NCBI GenBank assembly: GCA_028386065.3
Contig: JAKUCV010000366.1
Location: 186,001-250,000 of the forward strand
Direction of reading: 5' to 3'
From: Turnera subulata
Lineage: Eukaryota > Streptophyta > Magnoliopsida > Malpighiales > Passifloraceae
DNA length: 64,000 nucleotides
Shown here: positions 10,873 to 21,247 of the stretch, one piece after another
Layout of the letters: the number at the start of each line of letters is the position of its first letter
Numbering within the stretch: position 1 is the first letter of the stretch
Position numbers and translations under genes: made by a program
The notes under the pieces: generated by a model
Databases searched by the model: none
What the model saw: only the letters and a program-made list of their open reading frames with translations
What the model was told of the DNA's origin: nothing

Positions 10873-11435
10873 TGAAACGCCCGTATCCCAATTTACTCAT
10901 TATTATTAGTTATAACATATGAAATGACCAAAATGCCCCTCTGCCCCGAAATACGATAAAATCAAGATAATCATCATTTAATTATGCAATATATAGACAA
11001 TACATTGTATGAAAATAGAGTATGCAGCGGAAGACAAACAAATATGATAACATGTATACAAAGTACTCTATGGATCCGACCCGAAGAGAGGATTACACCG
11101 CCACCTGCTGATATGCACCACTGCTCAATGAACAGTTAACCTGTGCAAAGACTGTGAGGGGGTGAGACCAACCACTGTCTCACCGCAAACAAATAAACCA
11201 TGGTATATAACTACAAATAAACCATAATTACATTGGCATCAGGCAATAGCAACCATAGTACACAAACAAGTCACAATGCATAACACAAGTCATCACTAGA
11301 CTTCAAACCATCACTTGGCTTTAATTTACTTATTATTGTACTTTATTGTTATTATTAAGGTTGAATATTTTATTAGGGCCCTCTACTGTGTGCGTCGAGC
11401 TCAGTCCTGTCTCATGAGACAACCAGGGCATAAGC
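10873..11435 (-). repeat. Element X 3' LTR, distal part
   Basis: Matches 22869-23430 of the other X LTR closely, up to aagggcataagc-type sequence where Y is inserted. No gene. Confidence 0.85.
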
Positions 11436-13528
11436 TGATGTTGCTGTGTAATTTAATGCAAGTGCACAGGGTTGTTGTAGTGCGTATCAAGGTCGTATCC
11501 ACAGGGACTGGGTGGAATCCGTTTTCCTTCTATCTTAGACTAATTAGACTTGAAAGCAATTAAACGGTGATGGATTTGGTGAATAATTATTAAGAAGCAA
11601 AATAAACAGTAAAATAAATGTAACAATAGACTAAATGAGGGAGAGATCAGGAATGGTGAATTCTTAGGCATCCGGGATCCACATGTCCTGATTTGTGCTC
11701 ACGAACTGCTCTACAGCCTCAGTCACAGACTGACACTGTGATGAGGCTGTGACTAATGAGATGTCTTGCCGGGGCTCCCAACCTAAGGTACTATCAACGG
11801 CTTTCGATCTTATTAATAGTTCCTTAAGCTTCCATCTACCCCCTGTCACTAGAGCAGACGTCCACTTAGGGATGAAGTTTAATGTTGGTGCTGGTTCCCA
11901 CAGCCTCTCCTTACCTTCTTTCGAATGCTTAAGGAGTGAAGGTTGACTATTGTAGGTCTAGCACTCCTGGCTTCTCCTTTCGGTTCTTCACCAGGTTGCT
12001 ACTGAAATAAGAGTATGCTACCCAATAATCAATCAAGAATCAAATTAGGAGGTGGTTATCTCTTGACTATGCTGTCACAGACTGAGGCTGTGCTTGACAC
12101 AGCTCGACACTGTCGACAGCAACATACACTGTGACAGGCTGAGGCTGTGCTGGGCGCAGTCTGAGGCTGTGGCCGACTAAAGGGTCAATTATAAGGATTG
12201 GTTCTTGCAGGCGCTCTCAACCTATACTGAACCCATTTGTTTTCACTCACAGGTTCCTCCCAAGGTTCTCATCTTCCAAGTGCTTTCGCATAGGTCAAAC
12301 TCAAGGGGGATGAAGATTTGGTGTTGAGGCTAATTCCTCAATTAGTTTCTAATTCTGTCACGAGTTAAAAACTAAGGTTTGGTTGTTGTTTTTCTGGTAA
12401 CTATGGTCACTCCTTTTGGTCCTTCACCTAGCTACCTGAGTTCATGCATTTGTTTGATCAGAACCTAGACATGGATTAATAACTCAACAACTAAAGCAAG
12501 AAGGAAGGGGTTAAAACAAGAGCAGTTCATTAGACACAAATCGGGTACATGCTTCCCCCTTCAACCTAAGAAGGGGTTGTTTAGTTCATAATAGAAAATA
12601 CAAAAACGACAGTGGAAGGGGTGAAAAGCATTCTGTCTTGAACAGTTGGTTGTGGGACAACACGATTACTGCCCAGAAAACTGCAGAATCGTGTTTCCCT
12701 TGGAGCTTTTGTGGTGTTTTCTCCACTGTTCGACTCTTCGCTTGCTTCCCCCGACTCCTCGTCTTGTAGGTGTCGCTCTCTTTTTCTCTCTCTCTCCCCT
12801 CTTCTTCCCCACTTGCTGGAAATGATGGGTGTCGGTCAAGTTGCAGAATCTCCAGCGGTGTTGTCAGAGCAGGCGGGATGGGCAGCGTCGATTGGTGGGA
12901 TGTGAGTTCCAAAACACCCTTTTGCAGAGGATAACCAAGATTCCTTCTGGGCGTCATGTGCCCATTGCTCCTTTTCCTTCAAAGTGCTCTGGGAATGTCA
13001 GGAGAATGACTATTTTAAGTTAGTGGAGCGGGTGGTGCAAGTGGCGGCGTTCTTTATTCTTTTTGCATTTTCTGGGTTTCTGCCGCGTGTACAGCCTCAC
13101 GCTGTGGCTGTGGCTGTGATAGCTCTTTCTCAAATTCTTCCTTTAATTGGCTTCTGTTTCTTTCGTCGATGGTGAGATGTCATGAGAACTTCCTGGATCG
13201 TGGTGAGTGCAAAGTGATTCAGTGAAAACTTGGTGATCCGAAGGTGGTTTGAGGTTGTTTGCTGGGTTCTTGTTGAATCGACGGCCTCAAGGATGGCTCA
13301 CAGACTCTGTGTGTCCGAGTGCGACACTGACTCCGACATAGGAGTATAAGAAGTTACTTTAGGGTAGCTAAACCGGTTTTACATGGACTTTGGTGATTAG
13401 TGTGTCATTCCCTACCTTTAACCTCCTTTATGATGGAATATTGCATATGAGGCACATAATCACAGTGAATTGAGGATGGTTTGTGTACAAAATCATGCCT
13501 TAAAACTATACATATTTCACATGCATCA
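11436..13528 (-). repeat. Element Y 3' LTR (2093 bp)
   Basis: Bounded by TG...CA and next to the polypurine tract on its right. Near-identical to 17937-19748 apart from an ~80-bp stretch near 13340-13430 and the gap in the other copy. Reading frames near 12586-13175 recur in both LTRs; no recognised family. Confidence 0.9.
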
Positions 13529-13545
13529 AAATACCCCAAACTGAA
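13529..13545 (-). other. Polypurine tract of element Y
   Basis: On the minus strand ttcagtttggggtattt directly precedes the LTR start TGATGCATG. Near copies of the same tract lie at 14860-14880 and 14985-15005. Confidence 0.7.
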
Positions 13546-15261
13546 GATTTTGCTTATCCTCAAGCATTTAAAGAAAAGAAAAGGAGGAATGGTTTTCGAA
13601 AGGAAGAAAGAGAAGTTTCAGTTCATCAGGATTTTACTAAGTTTCTTCCTTGTGGCGCCTTAATTCAAACATCAACTGATTTTCCTTTAGTTCTGTATCA
13701 AGTCTAACCGCAATCCTTGTCAGTAGTTTTTGGTCATAAAAATCACAGGAATAATTTGGCAACTGGTATCCATTCTTCTACCTCTTGGAGAGAATTCTGC
13801 TAAAGTTTAGGATTTGAAAACATCACCTCATATCCAGGCTCGTCACTTCCATCTCCACTAATGTGCATAAGCCTTCAAGTTAGGATCACTAGGGCTTGGT
13901 TGTGTTATATTGGGGCTAGGGTGGTGGTTCTCAATGGATGGAGGGTGGATTGAGCAAAAGTTGGTGGTCTGTGAACTTCGAAATTCCCAGTTTCTCATGT
14001 TGACAGACTGAGGCTGTATAGGGGCTGTTGGCTCCATATCCCTTGCATTTTCCATGCTACCCAGAGGTTCATTGTATCCTCTTGTGTTGAGATGGAGTTT
14101 GATTCACAAAGTGTTTCTCATATCCCAACTTCTCTTTCCCTTTTTTTTTTTATTTTGCAGCTGGGAGGAGATCAATACAAGATGTTGGGTAGCATTCTGG
14201 ATATGTGCTTGTTAGGCTCAGACAGCTTCAGATGCTCGGCAGGATTGCTTCTTGTTCACAGACTCATCAATAGGGTGAGGCTGTATGGAAGAGGTTGTGC
14301 CTTAGCACATGATGGCCCCTGTTTCGGTTTCAAGTGGTTATGGTGAGGTGAAACAGGGTGAAGAAATGAATAAGGGGCCATCTAGTCGGCTCAAATGGGG
14401 TGGCAATGGACAGACGAGAGTGGTATAGATTTGTGAGGTCTGATGGGTATGCGAAAGATGGCCTAGATCCTTTTCTTGCTTGAAGATTCTGCATAAAATT
14501 TCGCCTTGATGGAAGTGAGGGCCTGTTCTAAGGTGTACAGGCTGAGCCTGTACTAAGTAGAAAAGATACTTTAGCAGGACCCTTCTCTTCTTGGCAGATT
14601 TCATGTGATGCCAATTGTTTAATTATACCTGTTCTGTTTATTTTAAGAGGAGTAAGACAATTGATGTGATTAGAATATGAGCAGAATTAGATGGAAAGTG
14701 CAGAGGGTGCATAAATATAAGGACAGGCTCACACTGTAAGAAATATAATGAAAAATGAGAACTGAAACTTGCATTAATTTAAGATTCGAAAGTACACCAG
14801 AAAATGCATCATGCTGTGAGGAATACAAAAAGCATACAAAAAGCTAAATTGCACCCGAAAATACCCCAAACTGAAAAATTTGCAGTGTCCTCACTGCAAG
14901 AACAAAACCGAAATGGGTGCAATTCCGAAACAAATACAAACTAAGAAAACACATAATTGCAAAAGGAATTAAAATGTGCTACAAAAACTACCCCAAACTG
15001 AAAGTTCTATCCTATGTGGCAGGGTTAAACATCACAGGCTCAGCCTGTGTTGAGGCTGTGCAAGCATTAATGAAATGGTTGAGACTTAGAATCGAAAAGG
15101 GTATGGAAGGACTTCTCTAATGAGCCTCTGACTTGATGACTCCATCCGTCATCGAGTTGCAGCAACCGATTGCTCAAGACAAAAGAGACAGAAAAACCAA
15201 AAACAAACCAAATGTTCAAATAGAAATCAGCGAAAGTCAAGGGGAATCCAAAATTACCTCG
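13546..15261 (-). other. Noncoding 3' region of element Y
   Basis: Lies between the integrase remnant and the 3' LTR in sense order. It contains two extra polypurine-tract-like copies and palindrome-family words at 14003, 14537, 14723 and 15034. Short frames show no recognised domain. Confidence 0.55.
14535..14553. repeat. Perfect 19-bp palindrome of the Y family
   Basis: GTACAGGCTGAGCCTGTAC, the longest perfect member seen (odd centre base). Other exact 15-bp cores: 15676-15690, 17659-17673, 44373-44387. Confidence 0.9.
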
Positions 15262-15279
15262 CTTGGGTTGCCTCCCAAG
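15262..15279 (-). ncRNA. Conserved hairpin after integrase, element Y
   Basis: The minus strand reads CTTGGG-AGGCAA-CCCAAG: a 6-bp stem and 6-nt loop, preceded by gaagcgctt. Element C has the same loop with a CGTGGG/CCCACG stem (51344-51361), so one stem pair differs by a compensatory change. It is a cis RNA element candidate rather than a separate gene; its role is unknown. Confidence 0.55.
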
Positions 15280-15320
15280 AAGCGCTTCTTTCTTGTCGTG
15301 TAGCTGGACATTCTCCTTGC

Positions 15321-15645
15321 TTAGGTGGTTGGAGGGATTTGGGGAGATTGAATCTCCCTGAAGGTGTCCATGGTAGGGCGATAGATTTTTAACTCCTTGC
15401 GATGGACCATGAACGGGCTGATTCCTTCACCTCCAATCTCCATTCTCCTATGAGGTAAATAGCGAAGAATGGTGAATGGACCAGTCTATTTGGATTGCCT
15501 TGTTTTTCGAAAAAAGACCTGGCCTCCCTTCTTGAAGACACGTTTGGATTTTTGCTCGCTGTCCTTTTCTGGGGGTTTCTCCTTGTAAACCATCGTCTTA
15601 CCCTTTACGTCCAAATGCACCTTGTTTAATTTCTGAGGAAGAGGT
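15321..15645 (-). pseudogene. Integrase C-terminal remnant of element Y
   Basis: The minus strand encodes a short stretch including RVFKKGGQVFF, TGPFTILR and MVHRKELKIYRP, ending at TAA 15321-15323. The pattern matches the integrase tail of element C (WSGPFIVKK...GQRLKIYNH). A stop interrupts it after RKTRQSK. In Y the protease end (15672) is followed almost at once by this tail, so the rest of pol has been deleted. Confidence 0.65.
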
Positions 15646-15671
15646 TGCTGGACAGGTTGTTGGACATGCTG

Positions 15672-17816
15672 CTAGACAGGCTGAGCCTGTTGCCTTGTGT
15701 TGATGCCATTATCAATAGTGTCGAACTGGCAGCAGGTGTCTAAGTCCAGTTCTGGCTCAGGGGCTCTCGGCATATTGAAGTTCATTGTCTTTTCCCCGAC
15801 TCTCAGTGTCACTCTTCTTTCCTCAACATCTATCAATGCTCTAGCCGTGGCAAGAAACGGTCGCCCCAAAATAATAGGTGTGTGGGCATCTAACTCCATA
15901 TCCATGACCACAAAATCAACAGGTATGAGGAAGTCACCAACCCTTACAGGTACATCTTCTAATACACCAACAGGATGCACAAGCGACCGATCAGCAAGCT
16001 GGATTTTCATCCTTGTGGTCTTGATGTTCCCAAGGTCCATATCTCGAGCGGTGGAAAGTGGCAGCAGGCTGACACTTGCCCCTAAGTCGCATAGGGCTAC
16101 TTCAATCTTCTTGCTCCCTACATGACATGGTATTGTGAAGCTCCCTGGGTTTGGGCATTTCTTGGGCGGTGGATGTTGGATTAGAGTGCTCTCGCGGGAC
16201 GTCATAGTGGGTTGCTTTTCCAATTTGGCCTTGTAGTATACTTCTGGATATGGAAGAGGAGGCTGATATGGTTTGACAGTTTGGGGTTGTTCCTCTACCT
16301 TCTTCGTGCCTACAGGCTCAGTGACGGGCTCAGCCTGTGTCTGCACTGTGCGTTCCAAGCTCGATGTTGGTGCTGTCAGTTCTACAGCGTCAGGCTGTCT
16401 TGGTGCTGTAGCCTCTAACTCCTCTTTCTTGCGAAGTGTCACTGCATTGCAATGTTCAACCCTTGGATTCTCCACCGGTTTTCCTGGAAGGGCTCCTTGC
16501 TGGTTAGTAGACATTAAGGCTTGTTGGGCAATTTGCTTTTCGAGGATCCTGCTGTGGGATTTAATTTGAGAAATTTCCTCGCTCATTTTGTTTTGGTTTG
16601 CCAAGATGGACTGCAGCATGTTCATCATGTCGGTGTTGCTGCCTTGTTGTCCCACGTGGTTCTGCCTCTGGTATTGGGGCTGTGCGCCTTGATTCTGCCT
16701 TTAGTATTGGGGCTGTTGTGGGGCTCTTTCTTCGTCTGGTCCTCTCCAAGAGAAATTTGGGTGATTCCTCCATGATGGATTGTAGGAGTTTCCAAATTGG
16801 TTTTGCTTCTGCTGGATGAAGTTGGCTTGCTCAGAATCACATTCGATGAAGAGGGGGCAGCTGGTTGTGTTGTGCGGTCCTCCACAGCCTTCACAGTCTG
16901 AGGCTGTGACTGAGGCTGTGGCTGCCTTGACATGAGCAGTCCCCAACTGTTTCCTGAGTGCCTCAATCTCCGCTTCCAGCTTGGTCACTCGATCTACTTC
17001 AATGAGGCTAGGGGCTTTGACTCCCCTGACTTGGGGTTTTTTTCTGGACAGGGCTTCAAGAATGGCCACGCCGTCATTATAGTCCTTGTCCAAGAATGCA
17101 CCGTTGGCCATTTTGTCCAAGGTGTTTTGGTCTTCATCACTCAGGCCGCAATAAAATTGCTCAAGCTGCACGGCTTCATCAATCCTATGGTTTGGGCACC
17201 TTCTGAGCAGTCCCTTGAATCTCTCCCAAGCGTCACGAATGGATTCGTCATAACGCTGGGAGAAACCGATGAGTTGCTGCCTCAAGCTTGCAGCTTTGCT
17301 TGACGGGTGATACTCCTTCAAGAAGGCCCTGACTAGGCTGTCCCAGTTTGTGAAATGGCCTGCCTCATGATTGTTGAGCCATTCAAATGTCGTGTCTCTG
17401 AGTGAGAATGGGAATACTCTCATGTATAGCTGCTCCTTGGTCATTCCGGCTATGTTCACAGTGCTACACACTCGCAGAAAATTCTGCAAGTGCGAGTTTG
17501 GGTCTTCTGAGGGCAGGCCTCCAAATGTGCGCCTCTCCAACATGCTGAGCAGATTTGTTCTGATTTCATAGGGGGCGTCTACATCTGGAATGGCGATGCT
17601 GTTGTGGATGATGGTGATTGGTGGTTGTAGGAGCTGGGACATGGGGATGTAAGGTCACACAGGCTGAGCCTGTTCAACCTCTGGGTGCGCTCCTTCATTG
17701 AGTCTGTTCGCCATTGTTTGTTGTTTCTGTTTGCTCTTCTTGCGAAATTCACGGGATGTCCCTTCAATCTCCTGGTAGAAGGTTAGAGATGGCTTCTTGC
17801 TCCTAGTTTGGGGCAT
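15672..17816 (-). pseudogene. gag-pro: Athila-like gag-protease of element Y, two stops
   Basis: One reading frame from ATG 17816 (MPQTRSKKPSL, like the start of C's gag) to TAG 15672-15674, interrupted by TGA 17655-17657 and TAA 16701-16703. Domains in order: Retrotrans_gag (EWLNNHEAGHFTNWDSLVRA), a coiled-coil-like segment (VTKLEAEIEALRKQL), a zinc knuckle (CEGCGGPHNTTSC), the Athila motif SYNPSWRNHPNFSW, then an aspartic protease with catalytic DLGAS and the flap-distal ILGRPFLATA. RT is absent. Palindromic words lie inside the coding sequence near the first stop, before the zinc knuckle, in the gag-protease linker and at the C-terminus, each giving QAQPV-like peptides. Confidence 0.85.
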
Positions 17817-17912
17817 GCACCACCTGAAAGATTCGACTTGGAAAAAAAAAAAGGGTAAGTAACAAAAAATCTAATAAGTCGGAAATAAAAAGTAAAAAGA
17901 TTCAAACGCCAG

Positions 17913-17930
17913 TCCCCGGCAACGGCGCCA
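17913..17930 (-). other. Primer-binding site, tRNA-Asp type, element Y
   Basis: The minus strand reads TGGCGCCGTTGCCGGGGA, matching the complement of tRNA-Asp 3' end, 6 bases from the 5' LTR end at 17937. This primer is standard for Athila elements and fixes the minus orientation. Confidence 0.92.
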
Positions 17931-17936
17931 AAAACT

Positions 17937-19748
17937 TGATGTTGCTGTGTAATTTCCTGCAAGTGCACAGGGTTGTTGTAGTGCGTATCAAGGTCGTATC
18001 CACAGGGACTGGGTGGAATCCGTTTTCCTTCTATCTTAGACTAATTAGACTTGAAAGCAATTAAACGGTGATGGATTTGGTGAATAATTATTAAGAAGCA
18101 AAATAAACAGTAAAATAAATGTAACAATAGACTAAATGAGGGAGAGATCAGGAATGGTGAATTCTTAGGCATCCGGGATCCACATGTCCTGATTTGTGCT
18201 CACGAACTGCTCTACAGCCTCAGTCACAGACNNNNNNNNNNNNNNNNNNNNNNNNNNNNNNNNNNNNNNNNNNNNNNNNNNNNNNNNNNNNNNNNNNNNN
18301 NNNNNNNNNNNNNNNNNNNNNNNNNNNNNNNNNNNNNNNNNNNNNNNNNNNNNNNNNNNNNNNNNNNNNNNNNNNNNNNNNNNNNNNNNNNNNNNNNNNN
18401 NNNNNNNNNNNNNNNNNNNNNNNNNNNNNNAGGCGCTCTCAACCTATACTGAACCCATTTGTTTTCACTCACAGGTTCCTCCCAAGGTTCTCATCTTCCA
18501 AGTGCTTTCGCATAGGTCAAACTCAAGGGGGATGAAGATTTGGTGTTGAGGCTAATTCCTCAATTAGTTTCTAATTCTGTCACGAGTTAAAAACTAAGGT
18601 TTGGTTGTTGTTTTTCTGGTAACTATGGTCTCTCCTTTTGGTCCTTCACCTGGCTACCTGAGTTCATGCATTGGTTTGATCAGAACCTAGATATGGATTA
18701 ATAACTCAACAACTAAAGCAAGAAGGAAGGGGTTAAAACAAGAGCAGTTCATTAGACACAAATCGGGTACATGCTTCCCCCTTCAACCTAAGAAGGGGTT
18801 GTTTAGTTCATAACAGAAAATACAAAAACGACAGTGGAAGGGGTGAAAAGCATTTTGTCTTGAACAGTTGGTTGTGGGACAACACGATTACTGCCCAGAA
18901 AACTGCAGAATCGTGTTTCCCTTGGAGCTTTTGTGGTGTTTTCTCCACTGTTCGACTCTTCGCTTGCTTCCCCCGACTCCTCTTCTTGTTGGTGCCGCTC
19001 TTTTTTCTCTCTCTCTCTCCTCTTCTTCCCCACTTGCTGGAAATGATGGGTGTCGGTCAAGTTGCAGAATCTCCAGCGGTGTTGTCAGAGCAGGCGGGAT
19101 GGGCAGCGTCGATTGGTGGGATGTGAGTTCCAAGACACCCTTTTGCAGAGGATAACCAAGATTCCTTCTGGGCGTCATGTGCCCGTTGCTCCTTTTCCTT
19201 CAAAGTGCTCTGGGAATGTCAGGAGAATGACTATTTTAAGTTAGTGGAGCGGGTGGTGCAAGTGGCGGCGTTCTTTATTCTTTTTGCATTTTCTGGGTTT
19301 CTGTCGCGTGTACAGCCTCACGCTGTGGCTGAGGCTGTGACAGCTCTTTCTCAAATTCTTCCTTTAATTGGCTTCTGTTTCTTTCGTCGATGGTGAGATG
19401 TCATGAGGACTTCCTGGATCGTGGTGAGTACAATATGATTCAGTGAAAACTTGGTGATCCGAAGGTGGTTTGAGGTTGTTTGCTGGGTTCTTGTTGAATC
19501 GACGGCCTCAAGGATGGCTCACAGACTGTGTCACAGGCTCACACTGTGACTGAGGCTGTATCCTCATATTCTTCAATGAAATCCCATCGATTTGGCCAAA
19601 TGTACCTAAAACTACTAATCACACAGTAAGGGATGGAAATTGGAGGAATATGATGGAATATTGCATATGAGGCACATAATCATAGTGAATTGAGGATGGT
19701 TTGTGTACAAAATCATGCCTTAAAACTATGCATATTTCACATGCATCA
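17937..19748 (-). repeat. Element Y 5' LTR with assembly gap
   Basis: Mirrors 11436-13528. An N run (18232-18430) replaces the stretch corresponding to 11731-12208. On its outer side is the duplication TAAGC (19749-19753). Confidence 0.9.
18232..18430. other. Assembly gap (199 N)
   Basis: Flanks match 11730 and 12209 in the other Y LTR, where 478 bp lie between. The true gap content is therefore probably near 478 bp and rich in palindromic words. Confidence 0.95.
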
Positions 19749-19753
19749 TAAGC

Positions 19754-21247
19754 CCAATATAATCCCGGCCACGCAACTCTCAACTTGTCACACACAGTTT
19801 CCACTATTTCCATTTCATATATACAACGAATATTTCTTACAATACATGTCATGCTCGAAAACTAGAGTATACCACATCATTTGAAAATTACCGTTTAATG
19901 TAGGTTCCCGATGTTCCCCGGAATAGAAACCCGACCCGCCGGATTCAGGCCAAGCTTCACCAGAAATTCACCAAGATTCCAGAACGAAGAAACGTTCTCC
20001 ACAAATTGTCAAAAGCCCGAATCCCGTCATCATCACCAACAACACAGCTACTACAGTGTATCCAACAACGAATTGAAATAAGCATGGGTGCCGAAAATGC
20101 TTACCGGAAAAATGAACCGTTCGCTAAAGCAACGGATCCTCAAAAAAAAATCTCGAATCTGTCAAGCACCCCAAATCCCCGAGAACTGCAGGCAGAAACA
20201 CCAACCACAACCACAATCTAGCATCGAAATGCCGGAACAACACCAGACGACACCCAACTTAGCCAAACGACCATTAAAAAGCATCGACACAAAGAAAAAA
20301 AATTAAGATATCGAATCCTTACCCAAAAACGGAATTTGTCATGTCCGGATCTAAAACCCAGGAACCCAGATCCGACCTTTAATCCACCACTGGAAAGCAC
20401 CCACTACCGCCGACGAGGGTAGAGCCACCAACACTCTAGTACAACCCCGCTGTCCTCCACCCCGTGGACTCACCACTACCGGCCAAACAACAACACACAC
20501 CGACCAGGTGGTCGCGACTCCTCGCGACTACACCGCAAGCACTCCCCGTCACGGCCACACCCTCGCACCGATTCAGGACTAGCGTCCTCGACTTGGCGTG
20601 CTATGGTGGCGGCCTCAGTGCGACGCGAGCGAGGCGAGAGGAGGTAGGCGATGAAGATAGTGGCGGCGGAGAGGAGACAGGTCGAAGAAGAGAAGAAACT
20701 AGAGAGAAAAGAAAAGTAAAAGAAATAAGATAGAGGGGAAAATAACAGGTAGTAGCCGTAGGAGAGAGATCGTAGGGAAGAGAAGAAATCGGGAGAGGGG
20801 TTCGTGGGAGAGAGGTGAGGTGGCGGGAGAGAAAAGGAAAGAAAGAGAGAGGAGAAGAAAAGAGAGAAAAGGGGTTAGGGTTGCCGGCCTAGACCAAAAC
20901 GGCGTCGTTTTGGTCTAAAGCACGATCAACTCTTCCCAGTCAATGCTAGCATAGTGTTTAAGTTTCATTTTATATTCTCTTTTCTTTCCTTTCACCCAAA
21001 ACTACGTAGTTTTAATAAAACAACAACAACCTCCGCGTTCCGCCTCAAAACTCCAATCAATCCCAAAGAAACCAACTAATAATTAATTGCAAAAGTAAAA
21101 CAAACATTTCCAAGGAAAATAAATTAATAATAATAATTTTCTTGACCAAAACACTCAAAAATTCCACAAGGGTAAAATTGGAAATTAAATTTCAAAAAAA
21201 ATTCCGAAAATCCATAGAAATTAATACCGAAAATTCGGGGCGTTACA
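19754..21247 (-). repeat. Element X 3' LTR, proximal part
   Basis: Continues X's LTR after Y and ends ggggcgttaca. Compared with 22869-26071 it lacks about 1.1 kb (23444 to 24577), the junction falling at a shared ATC. It contains the palindrome at 20890-20917. Frames such as 20464-20733 are GC-rich noise. Confidence 0.82.
20890..20917. promoter_or_regulatory. Long palindrome in X LTR
   Basis: Arms TAGACCAAAACG and CGTTTTGGTCTA around a short GC core; the only arm-core mismatches are central. The same palindrome is at 25716-25743. On the sense (minus) strand it lies upstream of the pyrimidine-rich transcript leader, next to AACCCTAA. Confidence 0.6.

Larger units (their letters stand above)
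11436..19748 (-). mobile_element. Element Y: Athila-like gag-protease retrotransposon (minus strand)
   Basis: Both LTRs run tgatgttgctg to catgcatca on the + strand; an exact duplication TAAGC flanks them (11431-11435 and 19749-19753). The primer site is tRNA-Asp, typical of Athila. Gag and protease remain in one frame with two stops. RT and RNase H are gone and only the C-terminal tail of integrase is left. A palindromic word (ACAGGCTGAGCCTGT and variants) is scattered through LTRs, gag, protease and noncoding parts. One LTR contains an assembly gap. Confidence 0.88.

Noticed and set aside
12586..13175. Small frames repeated in both Y LTRs (also 18803-19396)
   Set aside because: Recurrence follows from LTR duplication; no domain and no codon-level signal visible.
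17913..17930. tRNA gene near the Y LTR
   Set aside because: Only the 18-bp complement of a tRNA-Asp 3' end is present, that is, a primer-binding site.
18194..18549. Reading frames across the N run
   Set aside because: Artefacts of undetermined bases.
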